Shown here: piece after piece, positions 60,790-64,000 of the stretch | Layout of the letters: every line of letters begins with the position of its first letter | How positions within the stretch are numbered: the stretch's first letter is position 1 | Assembly (NCBI RefSeq): GCF_010093065.1 | Contig: NZ_CP048113.1 | Location: 6,714,001 to 6,778,000 of the forward strand | Direction: 5' to 3' | Source of the DNA: Chitinophaga agri | Lineage (GTDB): Bacteria > Bacteroidota > Bacteroidia > Chitinophagales > Chitinophagaceae | Length of the DNA: 64,000 bases | The notes under the pieces: generated by a model | Seen by the model: the letters and a program-made list of their open reading frames with translations, nothing else | Database searches by the model: none | Told to the model about the DNA's origin: nothing | Made by a program: the position numbers and the translations under genes

Positions 60790-61873
60790 TAAAAAGAAAC
60801 GTATACTGGTATACGCTACCCAGTTAATGGAAACCGGAGGTATAGAAAGTCATCTGCTGGAATTTTGCCGGCAGATGGCTGCTAACGGAACAGAGATCGA
60901 CCTGGTCGTATTGAATGCTGCCACGACACCTGACACCGAAGCTTATTACAGGAGTATCTGCAGAAGGGTATATTTTGGTAAACACGGCCGCTCCTATAAA
61001 AGGATGCTGTGGATGCTGCAAACCGGTGCTAGATTACGCACCTCCCGTAAGTACGATGCCGTTTATACCAACGGACAGGGAGAGAGTATCTGGCTATTAT
61101 CGCGTATGCTGCCAGGGTATGATAAATGGGTACACCATCATCACACTTCCGGCGATGCAAAGGACCAGGCTACCTGGGGAGAGAAGTATAAAAAAACGTT
61201 ACATACTGCCAATACGATCGTTGCCTGTTCTGTCAGGAATGCCGGTGATATGAAAAGTGTGCTGCACCGGCAGATCGATGTAGTACCGTGTTTCTCAAGA
61301 AATGTGGAGGTAACGTTCGCGGAGAATCCTACAGGTAAACTCCGCTTCGGCTACTACGGAAGGCTCATTGCAGAAAAAGGTGTGGACCAGATCTGTAAAA
61401 TGAGTGAAGATGCAGATCTGAAGGATATAGAGTTTCATCTGTGGGGAGAAGGTAAGCACTATCCGGCGACCTATTTCGATAAATATCCGAATGTACATTA
61501 TCACGGCACCTTTGCCGGTGAGGAAGGCTTAAAAAGTGCGATCGCCCGACTCGATGCCTATCTGTTGTTGTCCACGCATCCGGAAGGACTGCCTATCAGT
61601 TTGCTGGAAGCGATGAGCGCAGGGCTTCCCTGGCTCGCCACTGACAGAGGTGGTATTCCTGATATTGCCTGTGATCCGCTTTCAACCAGGGTCATTCCGG
61701 CAACAGCTGATTATAATGAAGCCAAAAACGCTGTTATGGCGTTTGCAAAAGATATCAGAAACGGCTTAGTTACAAAGACGTCCCAGAAGGACCTATATGC
61801 GAACAGGTTCTCAGCCGTGGCCTTGCGAACAGCCTGGAGTAATATACTTGGACTTCAAAAGCACCAGAACTAA
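60773..61873 (+). CDS. GT4-type glycosyltransferase
   Basis: A 366-residue GT-B fold enzyme from the ATG giving MAQGSDKKKRILVYATQ, overlapping the pyruvyl transferase gene. Conserved MFGGIES-like METGGIESHLLEFCRQM at the start, the Gly-rich GYYGRLIAEKGVDQICK (about 212-228), and the donor-binding HPEGLPISLLEAMSAGLPWLAT. The sugar donated cannot be read from sequence. Confidence 0.87.
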   Translation: MAQGSDKKKRILVYATQLMETGGIESHLLEFCRQMAANGTEIDLVVLNAATTPDTEAYYRSICRRVYFGKHGRSYKRMLWMLQTGARLRTSRKYDAVYTNGQGESIWLLSRMLPGYDKWVHHHHTSGDAKDQATWGEKYKKTLHTANTIVACSVRNAGDMKSVLHRQIDVVPCFSRNVEVTFAENPTGKLRFGYYGRLIAEKGVDQICKMSEDADLKDIEFHLWGEGKHYPATYFDKYPNVHYHGTFAGEEGLKSAIARLDAYLLLSTHPEGLPISLLEAMSAGLPWLATDRGGIPDIACDPLSTRVIPATADYNEAKNAVMAFAKDIRNGLVTKTSQKDLYANRFSAVALRTAWSNILGLQKHQN

Positions 61874-61874
61874 A

Positions 61875-63104
61875 ATGGTTATTATTTCCCATCCTACAGG
61901 TAATGCCAACGTCAGGGCTGCGGTAGCAGGACTGGCCGACGCTGGCGTGCTGGCTGAATTTCATACAGCCATTGCAAGTTTCCCCGGATCCACGTTTGGA
62001 CGCCTAGCGGGTTTTGGCCCGTTATCAGAAATTAAGCGTCGTAGTTACGAACCGCGTTTACAGCCTTATACGCATCTTTATCCCTGGTATGAACTGGGAC
62101 GCCTCGCGGCTACCAAAGCAGGCGTAAAAAGCCTGATAAGGTATGAAAAAGGCATGTTCTCAGTAGACTCCGTCTATCATGCGATGGATAAACGGGTAGC
62201 CGGCAGATTGAAAAGTGTGGCGGATAAAGTGGACGCGGTATATGGTTATGAAGATGGCGCTATGCTGGCCTTCAGAGAAGCCGGTCGCCTGGGCCTGAAA
62301 CGCCTCTATGACCTGCCTATCGGTTACTGGCGCGCCTCCCAACGCCTGCTCGGAGACGAAGCAGAGCGCTGGCCGGCATGGAAGAACTCTATAGTGAGTC
62401 TGACCGCTTCCCAGAAAAAACTGGACAGGAAAGACGAAGAACTGAAACTGGCTGACAGGATTTTTGTAGCCAGCAGCTTCACTGCCTCAACTTTGAAAGA
62501 TTACCCCGGTGAACTGTCGCAGATAGACGTGATCCCCTACGGATTTCCTGCTGTGAATGATTCCCGGGACTACCATAAATTATCCGGTCGCCCGCTGAAG
62601 ATCCTCTTTGTAGGTGGTCTGTCCCAGCGCAAAGGCATCGCCGAACTGTTCGCTGCGGCTGATAGACTGGGCAATGCCGTACAACTGACCATCGTTGGTA
62701 AAAAGATGTGCGATAACTGTCCGGTGCTGGATAAAGAACTGGCGAAACATAAATATATCCCAAGTCTGGCGCACGCCGATATCCTGAAACTGATGAGAGA
62801 GCAGGATGTATTCATCTTCCCTTCATTGTTCGAAGGATTCGGACTGGTCATCACCGAGGCAATGTCCCAGGGCACGCCGGTGATCACAACAGAACGTACC
62901 GCCGGCCCGGACCTGATCACGCACGGAAAGAACGGATGGCTCACAGAAGCTGGTTCTACCGATGCATTATACAATGCCATAGCAGCATTGCTGAACAATC
63001 CCGACAGCGTCGCTGAAGCTGGTCTGGCCGCGATGGAAAAAGCGCGTAGCCGGCCCTGGGCAGTGTACGGACAGGAACTGGCAGCAGCTGTCTCTAAAGT
63101 TTAA
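61875..63104 (+). CDS. GT4-type glycosyltransferase
   Basis: A 409-residue GT-B enzyme from the ATG giving MVIISHPTGNANVRAAVAGL, one base after the previous stop; a longer in-frame start would overlap the preceding gene extensively. PLKILFVGGLSQRKGIAELF (C-terminal domain start) and FIFPSLFEGFGLVITEAMSQGTPVITT (E-x7-E motif) are visible. It probably adds the next sugar after the preceding transferase. Donor unknown. Confidence 0.87.
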   Translation: MVIISHPTGNANVRAAVAGLADAGVLAEFHTAIASFPGSTFGRLAGFGPLSEIKRRSYEPRLQPYTHLYPWYELGRLAATKAGVKSLIRYEKGMFSVDSVYHAMDKRVAGRLKSVADKVDAVYGYEDGAMLAFREAGRLGLKRLYDLPIGYWRASQRLLGDEAERWPAWKNSIVSLTASQKKLDRKDEELKLADRIFVASSFTASTLKDYPGELSQIDVIPYGFPAVNDSRDYHKLSGRPLKILFVGGLSQRKGIAELFAAADRLGNAVQLTIVGKKMCDNCPVLDKELAKHKYIPSLAHADILKLMREQDVFIFPSLFEGFGLVITEAMSQGTPVITTERTAGPDLITHGKNGWLTEAGSTDALYNAIAALLNNPDSVAEAGLAAMEKARSRPWAVYGQELAAAVSKV

Positions 63105-63130
63105 TTACAGGATCTTGCAAGTGTGTGAAA

Positions 63131-64000
63131 ATGATGAATCAGTATCCAAATAAAGTATCAGCGGACCGCATGGCCGAACTCGCGTCCATGCGTTACCAGC
63201 AGATCATGACCAGAAGCTCCGAAAAGTTGATGCTGCGGCTGAAACAGGGCATCTGGCTGTATCTGCTGCTGTTATTGTTTGAAGGTGCTTTACGTAAGTG
63301 GTTCCTGACACCACTGGCTACGCCGTTACTGATCATTCGTGACCCGGTGGCACTGTGGCTGATCGTGGTATGCTGGCAGCGCAAGCTGTTCATACCCTCG
63401 TATGCCTTTACGCTGATGACGATCATTGGGGTGCTTGGGTTGATCTTTGCGGTCACGGTAGGGCACGGGAATCCTTTTGTCGCCATCTTCGGTGCACGCA
63501 TATTACTGATCCACTTCCCGATGATATTCGTTATCCAGAGCCTTTTCACACGCAAGGATGTGATACAGATCGGGAAGTTCATGCTGGTCGTCTCCATCCC
63601 CATGATGGTACTGATCGCGTTACAGTTTTATAGTCCGCAGAGTGCCTGGGTGAACAGAGGGGTAGGCGGTGATGAAGCAGGAGCGGGTTTCAGTGGTGCG
63701 ATGGGATATTTCCGTCCGCCAGGCACGTTCTCTTTCACCAACGGTACGACGTTGTTCTTTAGTTTGTTGGGGCCTTATGTGCTCTACTTCTGGTTGAACC
63801 CCGAAGGTGTGAAAAAATGGGTGCTGATGGGGGCCACGATGGCATTACTGGTAGCGATACCATTGTCCATCAGCCGTGCCTTGCTCTTCCAGACACTGAT
63901 CGGCGTGATGTTCTGCATGTTCGCCGGTTCCAGCAATCCTAAATTTGCAGGTAAACTGTTCGGTGCGCTCTTCGGACTGGTCGTACTGATCGCCATATTG
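63131..64000 (+). CDS. wzy: Wzy-like O-antigen polymerase, 5' part (cut by window end)
   Basis: The frame is open from the ATG at 63131 (or the next codon, also ATG) to the window end, giving at least 290 residues. It shows several membrane helices (GIWLYLLLLLFEGALRK, YAFTLMTIIGVLGLIFAV, FFSLLGPYVLYFWL, LVAIPLSISRALLFQTLIG). The FEGALRKWFLTPLATPLLIIRDPVALW layout recalls Wzy-like polymerases of Bacteroidota exopolysaccharide clusters. It would join repeat units in the periplasm. Low sequence conservation is usual for this group, so the call is by layout and context. Confidence 0.65.
   Translation, partial: MMNQYPNKVSADRMAELASMRYQQIMTRSSEKLMLRLKQGIWLYLLLLLFEGALRKWFLTPLATPLLIIRDPVALWLIVVCWQRKLFIPSYAFTLMTIIGVLGLIFAVTVGHGNPFVAIFGARILLIHFPMIFVIQSLFTRKDVIQIGKFMLVVSIPMMVLIALQFYSPQSAWVNRGVGGDEAGAGFSGAMGYFRPPGTFSFTNGTTLFFSLLGPYVLYFWLNPEGVKKWVLMGATMALLVAIPLSISRALLFQTLIGVMFCMFAGSSNPKFAGKLFGALFGLVVLIAIL

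Noticed and set aside
1..64000. CRISPR array, tRNA, rRNA or intact insertion sequence
   Set aside because: No regular spacer-repeat array, no cloverleaf-like sequence and no transposase frame were seen by eye; a dedicated scan was not possible.

Overview
The window comes from a Bacteroidota chromosome, most likely the family Chitinophagaceae and probably a Chitinophaga-like species. The evidence is a type VI secretion system of the Bacteroidota type (TssO/TssD), a protein with a gliding-motility/type IX secretion C-terminal domain, a TonB-dependent receptor with a carboxypeptidase-regulatory-like plug extension, a UpxY-type antiterminator, a YtxJ (bacillithiol-related) protein, and promoter-like TAnnTTTG boxes with few Shine-Dalgarno sequences. 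The species is inference. I saw no rRNA, tRNA, CRISPR array, intact insertion sequence or prophage.

Layout. 1-0.9 kb: end of a T6SS cluster (tssO 3' end, tssD). 1-5.5 kb: YceI and a small membrane protein, a DoxX-like protein convergent with a Crp/Fnr regulator, pantothenate kinase, and a succinate-semialdehyde-type dehydrogenase. 5.5-6.5 kb: gene-poor, with an undescribed wreck of an AraC regulator gene. 6.5-16.9 kb: TonB receptor, the glycolytic pair pfkA-pyk, prolyl oligopeptidase, an RmlD-like reductase and an HU-CCDC81/SPOR protein. 17-22 kb: a 1022-residue TPR protein with an outer-membrane barrel partner. 22.4-26 kb: DoxX, thioesterase, cinA and a 2-oxoacid dehydrogenase E2. 26-30 kb: an RRM/glycine-rich RNA-binding protein, two proteins of unknown function, a DUF985 cupin and an AraC regulator. 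30-36.6 kb: a leftward run mpl, dnaQ-like exonuclease, polyprenol-phosphate mannosyltransferase, EamA transporter, S9 peptidase. 36.7-45 kb: lipoprotein-ytxJ, ubiX, aroQ, M42 peptidase, UbiA-like membrane protein, acyl-CoA carboxylase beta subunit, lipoprotein, a LuxE-like acyl-protein synthetase and two hypothetical proteins. 45.5-47.1 kb: a T9SS cargo. 47.5-48.6 kb: an input-less histidine kinase and a receiver protein.

49-64 kb is an exopolysaccharide locus reading rightward and leaving the window: LuxR-type response regulator, Wza-like export protein, Wzc-like tyrosine kinase, UpxY antiterminator, ManC, GDP-fucose synthase, UDP-glucose dehydrogenase, GDP-mannose dehydratase, Wzx-like flippase, pyruvyl transferase, two GT4 glycosyltransferases and a Wzy-like polymerase (cut by the end). 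Together they predict a Wzx/Wzy-dependent acidic polymer with fucose and glucuronic acid, probably carrying pyruvate ketals, i.e. chemistry reminiscent of colanic acid.

The most unusual things are in the DNA between genes. There is an 84-bp perfect, spacer-less palindrome (47329-47412), preceded by three direct repeats with exact 21-bp spacing (from 47222). There is also a dispersed family of intergenic inverted repeats built from AATTAGG-like heptamers (five copies), and the decayed AraC gene upstream of the aldehyde dehydrogenase. I did not find a clear-cut new multi-gene system; these are the best candidates for follow-up.
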